Shown one piece after another: positions 24,321 through 36,800 of a stretch of DNA of 64,000 bases. Location: contig PBYS01000117.1 in the NCBI GenBank assembly GCA_002729725.1, positions 85,988-149,987 of the forward strand, written 5' to 3'. Origin of the DNA: Puniceicoccaceae bacterium (GTDB taxonomy: Bacteria > Verrucomicrobiota > Verrucomicrobiia > Opitutales > Coraliomargaritaceae). Below the pieces are notes generated by a model. The model had not been told where the DNA came from, searched no databases, and worked only from the letters and a program-made list of their open reading frames with translations. The number at the start of each line of letters is the position of its first letter. Within the stretch, counting starts at the first letter, position 1. A program made the translations under genes and the position numbers.

Positions 24321-25099
24321 AAACAGAGCCGCTCATTATCGCTGGAAAAACCTTCGAGTCCCGCCTTTTCGTAGGCACGGGAAAATACCCATCCGGTCAG
24401 CAGATGCAGGATAGCATTCGCGCCACAGGCAGCCAGCTGGTGACGATGGCGATGCGCCGCGTGCAGACCAAGGGCGGCGGTGACGGCATTATGGAATACA
24501 TGGAGAGCGAGCGGTATAGTTTACTGCCCAATACCTCCGGCGTGCGGGATGCCAAAGAAGCCATTTTTGCGGCGCAATTGGCGCGTGAAGCCTTAGGCAC
24601 CAATTGGCTGAAATTGGAAATTCATCCCGATCCCAAGTATTTAATGCCCGATCCGATTGAGACCGTGAAAGCCGCGGAGCAGTTAGTCAAAGAGGGCTTT
24701 ATTGTGCTGCCTTATATTCATGCCGATCCGGTGCTATGCAAGCGACTGGAAGAGGTGGGCGTGGCGGCGGTGATGCCGCTGGCGGCTCCGATTGGCACGA
24801 ATGAAGGGCTCGCGGCGCGGCGTTTTCTGGAGATCATCATCGCGCAAAGCAAGGTGCCCGTGATCATAGATGCCGGGCTCGGCTTGCCCTCGCATGCGGC
24901 AGATGCTATGGAGATCGGCGCCGATGCGGTGCTGATCAACACCGCGATCGCTACGGCGCGCGATCCGATTGCTATGGGGGCTGCCTTTAAGATGGCAGTT
25001 GAGTGCGGGCGTCTCGGCTATGAAGCGGGGCGTGGACAGCAATCGGTCGAAGCTGTCGCCTCGTCGCCCTTAACCGCATTTTTAGATGCCGGAGTGTAA
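24317..25099 (+). CDS. thiG: Thiazole synthase
   Basis: Condenses DXP, dehydroglycine and ThiS thiocarboxylate into the thiazole ring. The ATG at 24317 starts [13 protein letters not shown], followed by [13 protein letters not shown], the conserved TMAMRRV segment, [38 protein letters not shown] and [20 protein letters not shown], all diagnostic. About 260 residues. It overlaps thiE by 4 bp. Confidence 0.96.
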   Translation: MKTEPLIIAGKTFESRLFVGTGKYPSGQQMQDSIRATGSQLVTMAMRRVQTKGGGDGIMEYMESERYSLLPNTSGVRDAKEAIFAAQLAREALGTNWLKLEIHPDPKYLMPDPIETVKAAEQLVKEGFIVLPYIHADPVLCKRLEEVGVAAVMPLAAPIGTNEGLAARRFLEIIIAQSKVPVIIDAGLGLPSHAADAMEIGADAVLINTAIATARDPIAMGAAFKMAVECGRLGYEAGRGQQSVEAVASSPLTAFLDAGV

Positions 25100-25105
25100 A
25101 TTGCT

Positions 25106-26242
25106 ATGAGTTTTGTGGATGTATTAAATCGCCTCTCCTGGCAGGAGACCCAGGCCTCCATTCTCGCGAAGACTGCCGGGGATGTGGAGTCTGCTCTGTC
25201 GCGGCCGGTTGGTAAGTTAAGCTTGGAGGATTTCAAGGCTTTGATTGCTCCGGTGGCTCAGGATTATCTGGAACCACTCGCCGCGTTGAGTCATTCCCGC
25301 ACGGCTGAAAGATTTGGCTATACTCAGCAGATGTATGCGCCGATTTATCTTTCCAATGTGTGTAGTAATATCTGCACTTACTGTGGCTTCAGCGCGAACA
25401 ATCGGATTCCACGCAAAATTCTAAATGAGGCGGAGATCCTGCAAGAGTTGGAAGCCGTCAAGGCATTGGGAATGGACCATGTGTTGTTCGTGACCGGAGA
25501 GGCGAATCTGCGGGTGGGCATTCCTTATTTGAGCAAAGCCTTTGAGCTGGCCCGGCAGACTTTTTCCAGTATTTCGATGGAGGTGCAGCCGCTCGATCAG
25601 GCGGGCTATGAAACTTTGATGGAGGCGGGGCTTAGCTCGGTGCTGGTCTATCAGGAAACCTATAATCGCGACTCTTACGCGAAGTATCATTTAAAAGGAA
25701 TGAAGAGCAATTTCGATTACCGCTTGGAAACTCCCGACCGGCTCGGGCGTGCGGGGATGAAGAAGATCGGGCTTGGTGCTTTGTATGGTTTGGATGACTG
25801 GCGCACGGATTCCTTTATGGTGGCGACGCATCTGCGTTATATGGAGCAGACGTATTGGAAAACGCGATACAGTTTGTCCTTCCCTCGCATCCGTCCGCAT
25901 GAAGGCGATTTTCAACCGGTCTCGGTGATGACGGATAAGGATCTAGTGCAATTGATCTGTGCCTATCGTTTACTAAGCTCCGAGGTCGAGCTGTCGATGT
26001 CCACACGAGAGAGCCCCGTCTTTCGTGATCATGTGCACAAGCTCGGTATTACCAGTTTAAGTGCCGGATCGAAAACCAATCCCGGCGGCTATGTGGTCGA
26101 TCCGCAGAGTTTGGAGCAGTTTGAGATATCCGATGAGCGCAGCCCGGCTGAAGTCGCCACGATGCTAAAGGCCGGCGGCTATGAAGTGGTGTGGAAGGAT
26201 TGGGACTCGACCTATGATGGCTGTGCCTGCGTAAGCGTGTGA
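25106..26242 (+). CDS. thiH: 2-iminoacetate synthase (tyrosine lyase)
   Basis: Radical SAM enzyme that cleaves tyrosine to dehydroglycine for ThiG. The motif CSNICTYCGF (CxxxCxxC) binds the 4Fe-4S cluster. YQETYNRDSYAKYHLKGMKS and GLGALYGLDDW are typical ThiH segments, and the C terminus ends in CACVSV. 378 residues is the usual length. It begins 6 bp after the thiG stop. Confidence 0.95.
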   Translation: MSFVDVLNRLSWQETQASILAKTAGDVESALSRPVGKLSLEDFKALIAPVAQDYLEPLAALSHSRTAERFGYTQQMYAPIYLSNVCSNICTYCGFSANNRIPRKILNEAEILQELEAVKALGMDHVLFVTGEANLRVGIPYLSKAFELARQTFSSISMEVQPLDQAGYETLMEAGLSSVLVYQETYNRDSYAKYHLKGMKSNFDYRLETPDRLGRAGMKKIGLGALYGLDDWRTDSFMVATHLRYMEQTYWKTRYSLSFPRIRPHEGDFQPVSVMTDKDLVQLICAYRLLSSEVELSMSTRESPVFRDHVHKLGITSLSAGSKTNPGGYVVDPQSLEQFEISDERSPAEVATMLKAGGYEVVWKDWDSTYDGCACVSV

Positions 26243-26306
26243 TCATGGAGCATCAAAAGATTCACATCCTGCCGAGAACCGTCTATGCATATCACCTGAT
26301 ACTACT

Positions 26307-27425
26307 ATGAGCGAATTATCCAAAGATGAAATTCTGCGCTATCAGCGTCACTTGACATTGCCCCATTTCGGTGAGGCTGCGCAGTTGCAGCTCAAATCTG
26401 CCAAAGTGTTGGTGGTGGGCGCAGGGGGGCTCGGCTGCCCTGTGCTCCAATATCTCGCGGCGGCGGGAGTGGGTACGCTTGGAATTGTGGATGACGATGT
26501 CGTGAGCTTGTCCAATCTGCAGCGTCAAATTTTGTTTAACGAATCCGAGCTCGGCCGGGGCAAGGCGGAGTTGGCAGCGGAAAAATTGCGTGCGATGAAC
26601 CCGCACATTAAATGTGTGCCGCACGCCATCCGATTAGGAGTGGACAATGCACTCGAGTTGATCGCTCAGTATGATTTCGTGGTGGACGGTAGTGATAACT
26701 TTCCGACCCGTTATTTGATAAGCGATGCCTGTGTGCTGGCAAATAAGCCACTGGTCTATGGCGCGCTCTACACCTTTCAGGGGCAGGCGAGTGTTTTTAA
26801 TTGGCAAGGTGGGCCGACTTATCGCTGCTTATTTCCAGAGCCGCCTCGTCCCGAAGATGCGCCCAACTGTTCCGAGATCGGAGTGGTTGGAGTGTTACCA
26901 GGAATGATTGGGATGATTCAAGCCACTGAGGTGATCAAGTTGATTACAGGAGTCGGTGAGTCATTGACGGGAAAACTGTTAATGTTCGATGCATTGACGA
27001 TGCGTCAGCAGATCGTGAGTTTCCAGCGAGTGCCTGAGCAGGCTGCGGTGACGGAGCTACGCTTGATCGAATATAGCTGTGGCGTCGCCCAGCAGCAATC
27101 AGTGGTCGAAGTGGAGCCGCAGGATTTACAGGCGGACCGCAGCGAGTATCAATTGCTGGACGTGCGCGAGGATTGGGAGCGCGCGATTTGCGCCTTACCC
27201 GGGGCGCATTTACCGCTCGGCCTGATCCTGGAGGGCCAGGCCGACTTTGAGGCGATCGGCTTTGATACCAGCAAGCCGACCTATGTGTATTGCAAGGGCG
27301 GTGTGCGCAGTTTGAAAGCCGCCGAAGCCATGCAGGCGCATTATGGATTTAAACAATTAAAGAGTCTGCGTGGTGGGATTCTGGGCTGGGCGGCCGCCGT
27401 GGACCCTGCAATGCAGACTTATTAG
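26307..27425 (+). CDS. thiF: ThiF/MoeB-type adenylyltransferase fused to a rhodanese domain
   Basis: Activates the ThiS C terminus by adenylation and, through the rhodanese domain, probably supplies sulfur. Residues about 1-250 form the E1-like domain (VVGAGGLGCPVLQYLAAAG, DSDNF-type Asp in DGSDNFPTR, APNCSEIGVVGVLPG). Residues about 275-370 form a rhodanese domain with active Cys in YCKGGVRS. The usual zinc CxxC reads TYRC, and the second pair shows only one Cys (EYSCG), so the structural zinc may be lost. Position in the thi operon favours ThiS over MoaD as partner. Confidence 0.85.
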   Translation: MSELSKDEILRYQRHLTLPHFGEAAQLQLKSAKVLVVGAGGLGCPVLQYLAAAGVGTLGIVDDDVVSLSNLQRQILFNESELGRGKAELAAEKLRAMNPHIKCVPHAIRLGVDNALELIAQYDFVVDGSDNFPTRYLISDACVLANKPLVYGALYTFQGQASVFNWQGGPTYRCLFPEPPRPEDAPNCSEIGVVGVLPGMIGMIQATEVIKLITGVGESLTGKLLMFDALTMRQQIVSFQRVPEQAAVTELRLIEYSCGVAQQQSVVEVEPQDLQADRSEYQLLDVREDWERAICALPGAHLPLGLILEGQADFEAIGFDTSKPTYVYCKGGVRSLKAAEAMQAHYGFKQLKSLRGGILGWAAAVDPAMQTY

Positions 27426-27437
27426 AGAGGCGACCGT

Positions 27438-28220
27438 ATGAATGCACCGCCCTTGGTATTGACGATTTCCGGTTCCGATAGTTCCGGGCATGCGGGCATG
27501 CAGACAGACAATCGCGCCATTCATGCGGTGGGTGGCTTTCCCCTAAACGTTTTGACTGCGGTGACCTTGCAAAGTCCAAAAGGCGTGGAAGCGGTGGAGA
27601 TGATGTCTGCGGATTTTGTGGAAGCACAATTGAGGTCTATGTTAAAAAACTACCGTGTGCGGGCGATTAAAAGTGGCATGTTGAGCAGTGTGGAGATCGT
27701 TCATCGGGTGGCGCAAATTTTGTCAGAGTATCCAGATATTCCCTACGTGCTCGATCCGGTGCTTTGTTCCAGCAGTGGAGCTATGTTGCTGGAGCCTGCA
27801 GCTGTGGAGGCCTTACGTTTAAAGCTCATGCCGCGTGCTTGTTTGACGACTCCCAATCTGGAGGAAGTGGCGATCCTCTCCGGAAAGAGTGAAAACCCTT
27901 ATCAAGCAGCCGCGGATTTGTCTGTAGCCTGCGGTCAGGCTATTTTATTGAAAGGTGGGCATGCGACCGGACCGGAGTGCGAGGATTGGTTGTATCATCC
28001 GAGCGGGCGGCAATACTGTTTTACGGAGGCGCGAGTCCAGACCCGTAACACGCGCGGCACCGGTTGTGCACTCAGTGCATTGATCTCCGCGCATTTGGCA
28101 TGGGAACCCTATGAATTGGAAGATAGCATTCGTTCGGCGAAAGCATTCTTGAGCGGGGAGCTGCAGGAGCACTCGAAAGAATGCTGGAAGCGCGCTGGCC
28201 CTAGCTTTTATATACATTAA
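27438..28220 (+). CDS. thiD: Hydroxymethylpyrimidine/phosphomethylpyrimidine kinase
   Basis: Phosphorylates HMP and HMP-P. A ribokinase-like fold of 260 residues starting with LTISGSDSSGHAGMQTDNRA, with TAVTLQSPKGVE, VLDPVLCSSSGAMLL, TTPNLEEV and the anion-hole/catalytic segment NTRGTGCALSALISA. Last gene of the thiamin operon. It ends 8 bp before the convergent hybrid kinase gene. Confidence 0.95.
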   Translation: MNAPPLVLTISGSDSSGHAGMQTDNRAIHAVGGFPLNVLTAVTLQSPKGVEAVEMMSADFVEAQLRSMLKNYRVRAIKSGMLSSVEIVHRVAQILSEYPDIPYVLDPVLCSSSGAMLLEPAAVEALRLKLMPRACLTTPNLEEVAILSGKSENPYQAAADLSVACGQAILLKGGHATGPECEDWLYHPSGRQYCFTEARVQTRNTRGTGCALSALISAHLAWEPYELEDSIRSAKAFLSGELQEHSKECWKRAGPSFYIH

Positions 28221-28228
28221 GCAGCATT

Positions 28229-30517
28229 CTACCCGTTGAGCAGGTGGTGTAATGTGTCGCTCATTTCTTTAATTCGATACGGCTTAGGCACAACAGCTTT
28301 GAAGGCCGAGTTTTTGTAGTCTGACATGACATTTGAGGTCGTGTAGCCACTGGATGCGATGGCGACGAGGCCTGGATCGTATTCAAGTAATATACTGGCC
28401 GCCTCTTCGCCGCCCATGCCGCCAGGCACGGTGAGGTCGAAGACACAGGCGTCAAATGGTTTGCCTGCTTCTTTGGCTGCTTTATATGCAGCGATCGCCT
28501 CGTCACCGTTGGTTGAATACTCGACTTGGTAGCCGAGTAAGCTCAGGATTTCACCGGCAACTCGCATCATGGCTTCCATATCGTCCATGACTAGGATGCG
28601 CCCTTTGCCGCGATGGATTTTCTCTTTGGCCGGTTCTTTTGTTTGGGTGTTCGGCGCTTCTGTTTTCTTTTGAAGGCTATGCGGACTCTTCGGCAGAAAG
28701 ACACGAAAGGTTGAGCCATTGCCAATTGAAGATTCAGCGGTGATCGTGCCTTTGTGTGAATGAATGATTGAATAAGAGGAGGCGAGTCCGAGTCCGTTGC
28801 CGCGTTCTTTAGTGGTGAAGTAGGGGTCGAAGATCTTTTTAAGATTTTCGGAGGAAATGCCAGTTCCATTATCGGTCACTTCGATACACACATACTGGCC
28901 GGATGGTAGGGCCGGGATTTCGGCGTGGCGCACTTGCAGGTTGCGCAGATGGATGTTTATACTGCCCCCGTTGGGCATGGCCTGGTCGGCATTAATGATG
29001 AGGTTGTTGACGACTTGACTGATTTGTCCCTTGTCCGCATCGACTGCCCAGAGGTCGGGATCTTTCTCGACGCTGCATTTTACGTTGGATCCGCGCAGGA
29101 TAAATTGGGCCGATTCTTCGACCATTTTTGAAACGGTAGTGACTTCCAGCACGGGGGCGCCTCCTTTGGAGAAGGTGAGCAGTTGCTGGGTGAGTGATTT
29201 CGCCTGTAGGGCAGCCTTCTCGACAGCTCCCAGCTTTGTGCTGTGTTTGTGATCGTCGTCGAGTTCCATCCTCACCATCGAGATGTTTCCTAGGATGGAG
29301 CTTAACATGTTGTTGAAGTCGTGTGCGATGCCACCTGCTAGCAGGCTAATGGAATTGAGCTTCTCAGCTTTAAAGAGTTCGTCTTCAGTTTTCTTTTGTT
29401 GAGACAGGTCGCGTAATATGGTCACGCATCCATGGCGTTCGCCATCTTCATTGACGATGCAGCGAGTGTCTGCAGTAACGTGGATGCATTCGCCGTTGGT
29501 TCTTTCGAGTTGAATACCCAGCTTGGAGGGCACTTCGCCAAAGTCTGGATCTATTAAAGCGTCAGTTGGGTCTGCGAGGTGCTTGCCGGTCTTGGGGTGT
29601 TTGAGCTTGAGCACCTCTGCGAGGGGGCGGCCGACGGCGTCTGCTAGTGATATGCCGATGAGGTCTGCGGCTTCCTCGTTGAGCCGTTCGACCCGATCAT
29701 TTGGGTCCGTGGCAATGACGGCATCGGAGATCGAATCCAAGGTGACGGAAAGGCGTTCTTTCTCACGTTGGAGTGCGAGTTCCGCTTGTCGGCGTTGTGT
29801 GATGTCGCGCAAGATGACGAGCAGTGCACTTTCGCCTTCCCAAATTAGATCGACCGCGGAAAGCTCGACTACGCGAGTGAGATCATTTTGATCGGGGATC
29901 TCTAGCACGGTGGGTTCGTTACTCTGAACTTCAAAGGGAAAGATTTCGCCGACGAGTTGCTCGGGATTTGCTTCGAGTAGGCTGCCCGCGGAGGGGTTGA
30001 GGAACTTGATTTCGTAGGCTTTGCTGAGAATCAGCATGGCATCGGAATTGGCGTCGAATATATGGCGCAAGAGTGATTCGCGATACTGTATCTCAGCTGT
30101 ATGTGTTTCTAGGCGATGCAGCAAATTGGAGCGTTCAATCGCGTAGCGAATGGAGCGGCGTAGTACTTCGCTATTGAGCCGATCTTTATTGAGGTAGTCT
30201 TGCGCGCCGACTTTAAGGGCTTCGAGCGAGAGTTCTTCGTCATCGGACCCTGTGAGTACAATGATTACCTCTTCGCTAGTGGTCTCCATTATTGTGCTCA
30301 GGGTATGGATACCTTGGCTGTCGGGGAGGCTTAGGTCGAGCAGGACGAGATCGTAGCGTTGCGCCTTCAGTTGGCTGACTCCATCGGCTAAGCGCTTCAC
30401 GACAGTCATGGTGAAATCTAGCTTAGAAAGGTCGAGGTATTCGGCAACGAGGTCGGCATCTGCTGCATTGTCTTCAAATAGGAGTATTTGGATGATCTTG
30501 GATTCGGCAGTCGGCAT
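28229..30517 (-). CDS. Hybrid sensor histidine kinase (REC-PAS-PAS-HisKA-HATPase-REC)
   Basis: A cytoplasmic, phosphorelay-type protein of about 762 residues. An N-terminal receiver (Asp in VLLDLSLPD, Lys in LNKDRL) is followed by two PAS domains (about 140-370), an H-box GGIAHDFNNMLSSILGN, a HATPase with NNLIINADQAM, DNGTGIS and GNGLGLASS, and a C-terminal receiver (DD and Asp in CVFDLTVPGG, Lys in VPKPYR). The ATG at 30517 is preferred over a TTG four codons earlier. No output domain is present. Next to a second kinase on the same strand. Confidence 0.92.
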   Translation of the reverse strand: MPTAESKIIQILLFEDNAADADLVAEYLDLSKLDFTMTVVKRLADGVSQLKAQRYDLVLLDLSLPDSQGIHTLSTIMETTSEEVIIVLTGSDDEELSLEALKVGAQDYLNKDRLNSEVLRRSIRYAIERSNLLHRLETHTAEIQYRESLLRHIFDANSDAMLILSKAYEIKFLNPSAGSLLEANPEQLVGEIFPFEVQSNEPTVLEIPDQNDLTRVVELSAVDLIWEGESALLVILRDITQRRQAELALQREKERLSVTLDSISDAVIATDPNDRVERLNEEAADLIGISLADAVGRPLAEVLKLKHPKTGKHLADPTDALIDPDFGEVPSKLGIQLERTNGECIHVTADTRCIVNEDGERHGCVTILRDLSQQKKTEDELFKAEKLNSISLLAGGIAHDFNNMLSSILGNISMVRMELDDDHKHSTKLGAVEKAALQAKSLTQQLLTFSKGGAPVLEVTTVSKMVEESAQFILRGSNVKCSVEKDPDLWAVDADKGQISQVVNNLIINADQAMPNGGSINIHLRNLQVRHAEIPALPSGQYVCIEVTDNGTGISSENLKKIFDPYFTTKERGNGLGLASSYSIIHSHKGTITAESSIGNGSTFRVFLPKSPHSLQKKTEAPNTQTKEPAKEKIHRGKGRILVMDDMEAMMRVAGEILSLLGYQVEYSTNGDEAIAAYKAAKEAGKPFDACVFDLTVPGGMGGEEAASILLEYDPGLVAIASSGYTTSNVMSDYKNSAFKAVVPKPYRIKEMSDTLHHLLNG

Positions 30518-30561
30518 GATAGGCGTCAATTTTATCTTTTGATCTTAAGTGAAATCTAACT

Positions 30562-31716
30562 CTAAGCCAAGCTTTGAGCATCGGCTTTATTGAGTGCGAC
30601 GTAAAAGGTGCTGCCGTGGCCATAGTTGGATTCAAACCAGATGAGTCCGCCGTGTTGTTGGGCGATTTTTTTGCAGACAGCGAGTCCAATGCCTGAGCCG
30701 TCGAATTCGTCGTGAGTATTGAGGCGACGAAAGAGATTGAAGAGCATTTCGTGGTGGTCTGGATGGATGCCTATCCCTTTATCTTCGATACTAATGATCC
30801 ATTTTTGCGGCGCCTGTACGTGCTCCCCATCGTTGAAAGTGATGCGCACTTGAGGCGTTTTTTGAGGACGGTTGAACTTTATCGCGTTGGCGATCAGATT
30901 TTGAAAAAGACGTGTAAGACGCACACTGTCGCCTATGACTATCGGGGCGTGATCGATGGCTACAGTGACTTCGGCATGGGTGTCGCGGATATTAGTTCTG
31001 AGGTTGTCGATGGCATTGGCCATGATGTCATCTAAGGCGAGGGGTTCGAAGTCCTTATCCGATTTTTCTAGGCGTGCGTAGCTGAGTAGGTCTTCGATGA
31101 GGGTGCGCATGCGGTCGGCGCCGTCGCATGCGTATTTGATGTAGCGTCGTGCACGATCGTCCAGCGCTGCGGGTGAACGCTCTTGGAGTAGGCGCAGGTA
31201 GCTGGTGATCATGCGCAGAGGCTCTCGCATGTCGTGTGAAGCGATGGAAGCGAAGTTCGCGAGTTCTACATTCGCACCGCGCGCTTCAGCCAGTGCGGAT
31301 TGGAATCGTTTTTCGACTTCGACTGCGCTTTCTGGCAGGGGCTGTAGTAGACCGCATAAGTAAGTATTGGGCTCCCCGGGTAGCTGACAGGCGCGGGCGG
31401 AGAGTTTGAAGCCCGCGTTACGGCCTTTGAGTGGTTTTTCTAGTAGTAAATTGAGTTCTACAGGCTGATTACTCGTGCGTGCACGGTCCAATGCGTCAAG
31501 GAAGCTACCATGCTGCGATTCTTCGATCTGCATTAGGAATTCTGTTAAGTCTCGCAGCGAATCCGTGGGGTGTATGCCGAGCAGTGCTTTGCTGTGGGCA
31601 TCGCACTCGATTCGATCCTCGCTATCGATCTGCCAATAGCCCACTCCACTGACGTCGAGCGCGTTTTGAAGCGCAATCAATTGATTATGGATCTTGGGCA
31701 GACTGTGGGTTTCCAT
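30562..31716 (-). CDS. PAS-domain sensor histidine kinase
   Basis: About 384 residues with no membrane helix. The N-terminal PAS-like region (about 10-130, DVSGVGYWQIDSEDR) is followed by an HisKA with IASHDMREPLRMITSYL and a HATPase with NLIANAIKFN, DKGIGI and GSGIGLAVCKKIAQQHGG. The kinase core resembles phytochrome/light-type kinases acting on short response regulators. The ATG at 31716 is preferred over the TTG just before it. It lies about 45 bp upstream of the hybrid kinase and is probably cotranscribed with it. Confidence 0.9.
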   Translation of the reverse strand: METHSLPKIHNQLIALQNALDVSGVGYWQIDSEDRIECDAHSKALLGIHPTDSLRDLTEFLMQIEESQHGSFLDALDRARTSNQPVELNLLLEKPLKGRNAGFKLSARACQLPGEPNTYLCGLLQPLPESAVEVEKRFQSALAEARGANVELANFASIASHDMREPLRMITSYLRLLQERSPAALDDRARRYIKYACDGADRMRTLIEDLLSYARLEKSDKDFEPLALDDIMANAIDNLRTNIRDTHAEVTVAIDHAPIVIGDSVRLTRLFQNLIANAIKFNRPQKTPQVRITFNDGEHVQAPQKWIISIEDKGIGIHPDHHEMLFNLFRRLNTHDEFDGSGIGLAVCKKIAQQHGGLIWFESNYGHGSTFYVALNKADAQSLA

Positions 31717-31719
31717 CAA

Positions 31720-32145
31720 AATTTTGGGTGTTGAGGGTGCTTATTATGCTGCGGATGTGGTTGGCGGCAACTTCTTATGAGCTGCGACTGTCGCTGTGAG
31801 CTGAGATAAATGGCCTATTTGGGGGTTAAAAGCCGCTATTTTACAGCATTGCCTGTCCTTGAGTTAGCTTTTCTAACTCAGCTAATTAGCCCTATTGATT
31901 AGAATGTCTAAATCAAAGAAAAAACTTGATTAGTTAAACTAATTTGGGAAACTGCTCTCAACTTTGGTTAGTATAGAGGGTAGTAGTTGGCTCGAGCGTT
32001 TGGTAGGCGCTCGAGCCTTTACGTATCTGGAGGTCTTGATTGAAGTATGATTCATACTTGCTAGCAGTGGGCGAGATACCTTTAGTGATCCTTTGAATGC
32101 CTCACTTTTAATGTATTAACTGCGGGTAATTCACTCTTACTTTTC
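31720..32145. promoter_or_regulatory. 426-bp divergent control region with several palindromes
   Basis: Separates the kinase pair (minus) from the fused 2-oxo acid dehydrogenase (plus). It holds a 10-bp perfect inverted repeat, GGCTCGAGCG at 31989-31998 with its complement at 32008-32017 (9-nt loop), and a 7-bp repeat GAGTTAG...CTAACTC at 31861-31879. Several TTAG/CTAA-rich half-sites lie at about 31880-31970. The large hairpin is followed by only TTTACG, so it is not a clear terminator. No ORF is credible here. Operator function is inferred. Confidence 0.45.
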
Positions 32146-35210
<3,065 letters not shown>

Positions 35211-35211
<1 letters not shown>

Positions 35212-36074
35212 TGGCTGCGACGACTCACCGCTGTAAGCATTGCGCGACGCCCTACACGACCGAGCGCTCGGGTGTGGATGGCTTTTGCTGTGCCGGCTGT
35301 CAGCAGGTATATCAATTAATCCAGCAAGAGGGCTTGGGGGATTATTATCGTTTACAGGATCGTGTGGCGCAACCGCTTAAAGATCGTGAACTAACTGAGG
35401 TCGATGCTTTGGCACTGCGGCGTGCGCAGGCCGAAGTCGAGGCTGGCAGTGAGTCCGGCAGGGCTGTCTTCGAGGTCGAAGGTATGTCCTGTATGGGCTG
35501 TGCTTGGTTGGTGGAGCGTCTCGCGAATAGCCAGAATGGCTGTGTGCAAGCCACCGCGAGTCTGTCGCAGCACTCTTTGACGCTGGAATGGCGGCGTTCT
35601 GAATTCGATCTTTCGGTGTTGGGTTCTGAGTTGTTTAAATTCGGCTATCGCATGCGCTCGACACCGTCGGCACCGGGCTCGGGGCCGCGTATCTCACCGC
35701 TGGCCTTGCGCTGTCTCTTGACGCTCGTTTTTACAGGAAATGTCGCTCTATTGGCGGCCTACGAGCAGTTCGCTGCTGCAAATCTGGGGGAGGGCGAGGC
35801 TCTGCTAAGCCTGTTGGGCTTGATTTGCTTGTGTTTCACGCTGCTGCTGGGGGCGGCACCTATTTTTCTTTCAAGCTATCGCGCGATTCAGATTCGTCGT
35901 TGGCACAGTGATTGGATTCCAATGACGATGATTGTGACGACGGCTGGGATTGTGGCATTTCACTGCGCGTTCTCCGGCTGGCCGTTGAATGTGGGCTGCC
36001 TCATTCTCGCGACTTTGGTGTGCGTGTTGATTGCCGCACGCTGGTTGGGCGCATTGATTTCGAAGCGATCGTGA
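35211..36074 (+). CDS. CcoI/FixI-like N-terminal half: metal-binding domains plus four membrane helices, no ATPase domain
   Basis: A 287-residue protein, GTG start overlapping the previous stop by 1 bp. The N-terminal cysteine motif (CKHCATPY, then GFCCAGCQQVYQLI) and a heavy-metal-associated domain with GMSCMGCAWLVE match the start of cbb3-oxidase copper ATPases. About four membrane helices follow. The protein then stops where the actuator (TGE), CPC and DKTGT domains would come. It may be a truncated copy or a stand-alone copper-binding membrane protein. Downstream is a LysE-like gene. Confidence 0.7.
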
Positions 36075-36127
36075 TGAGTGTGCATCTTACTCATTGCGAC
36101 GGCAGCGCTGACTAGTACCTTATTGTT

Positions 36128-36751
36128 ATGATCGAAGGTATTTCTGCGGGTTTCATTTTTTCGCTCACACTCTTTCCGGGCACGGTGTGGCTGGCCAAGG
36201 TGGGCGTGCAGGGGACTCGAGCGCAGGTGCTGGCCGTGGGGCTGGGCTTTTGGCTTTCGCACTTTTTTTGGCTGATGGTGGCAGTGCCAGGTTTAATGAT
36301 GATGTCGGCGCATTTGCCCTTCATTCATTTTGGTATGCATTTGTTTGCCGCATTTGTGCTGACTTATATGGCCTTCAAATTTTTGCGTTCCAAGCGTGTT
36401 GAGCGAGTCGACGATGCTCCGGCTTTGCCGAAGCCGTGGTTGATGTTAAATCGTGCGTTCACTCAATCGCTTGCGATGCCGATGCGCTTACCTGCAGCCA
36501 TGGCTATTTTGCTGGCGACGGGGGCCTATCTCAATGCACCCGCCGAGTGGGCCAGCGTGCCAAGCGTGCTGTTGGGCGCTTTCATCGGGGTGACTTGGTG
36601 GTGGGGGCAATTTACCTTGCTGGCGCTTTGGTTTGCCAAGCGGGTGCCTTACCCGATCACGATCAAGTCCTTAAATAAAATCCGCCCCTTTTGCAGTGTG
36701 CTTTGCCTATGCCTCGCGGGTATTGTTTTATTCCTAGGAGTCTCTAATTGA
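36128..36751 (+). CDS. LysE/RhtB-type exporter-like membrane protein
   Basis: A 207-residue protein with about six hydrophobic segments. It opens with an N-terminal GISAGFIFSLTLFPGTVWLA similar to the G-x-x-x-x-x-x-PGP region of LysE/RhtB exporters, here PGT. Likely an inner-membrane transporter; substrate unknown. It lies 53 bp after the CcoI-like gene and converges on lipA. Confidence 0.6.
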   Translation: MIEGISAGFIFSLTLFPGTVWLAKVGVQGTRAQVLAVGLGFWLSHFFWLMVAVPGLMMMSAHLPFIHFGMHLFAAFVLTYMAFKFLRSKRVERVDDAPALPKPWLMLNRAFTQSLAMPMRLPAAMAILLATGAYLNAPAEWASVPSVLLGAFIGVTWWWGQFTLLALWFAKRVPYPITIKSLNKIRPFCSVLCLCLAGIVLFLGVSN

Positions 36752-36800
36752 TGGAATTGATTATAACGGCTGCGGGGCGTCTAAGTAAACGCAGAGTGCT

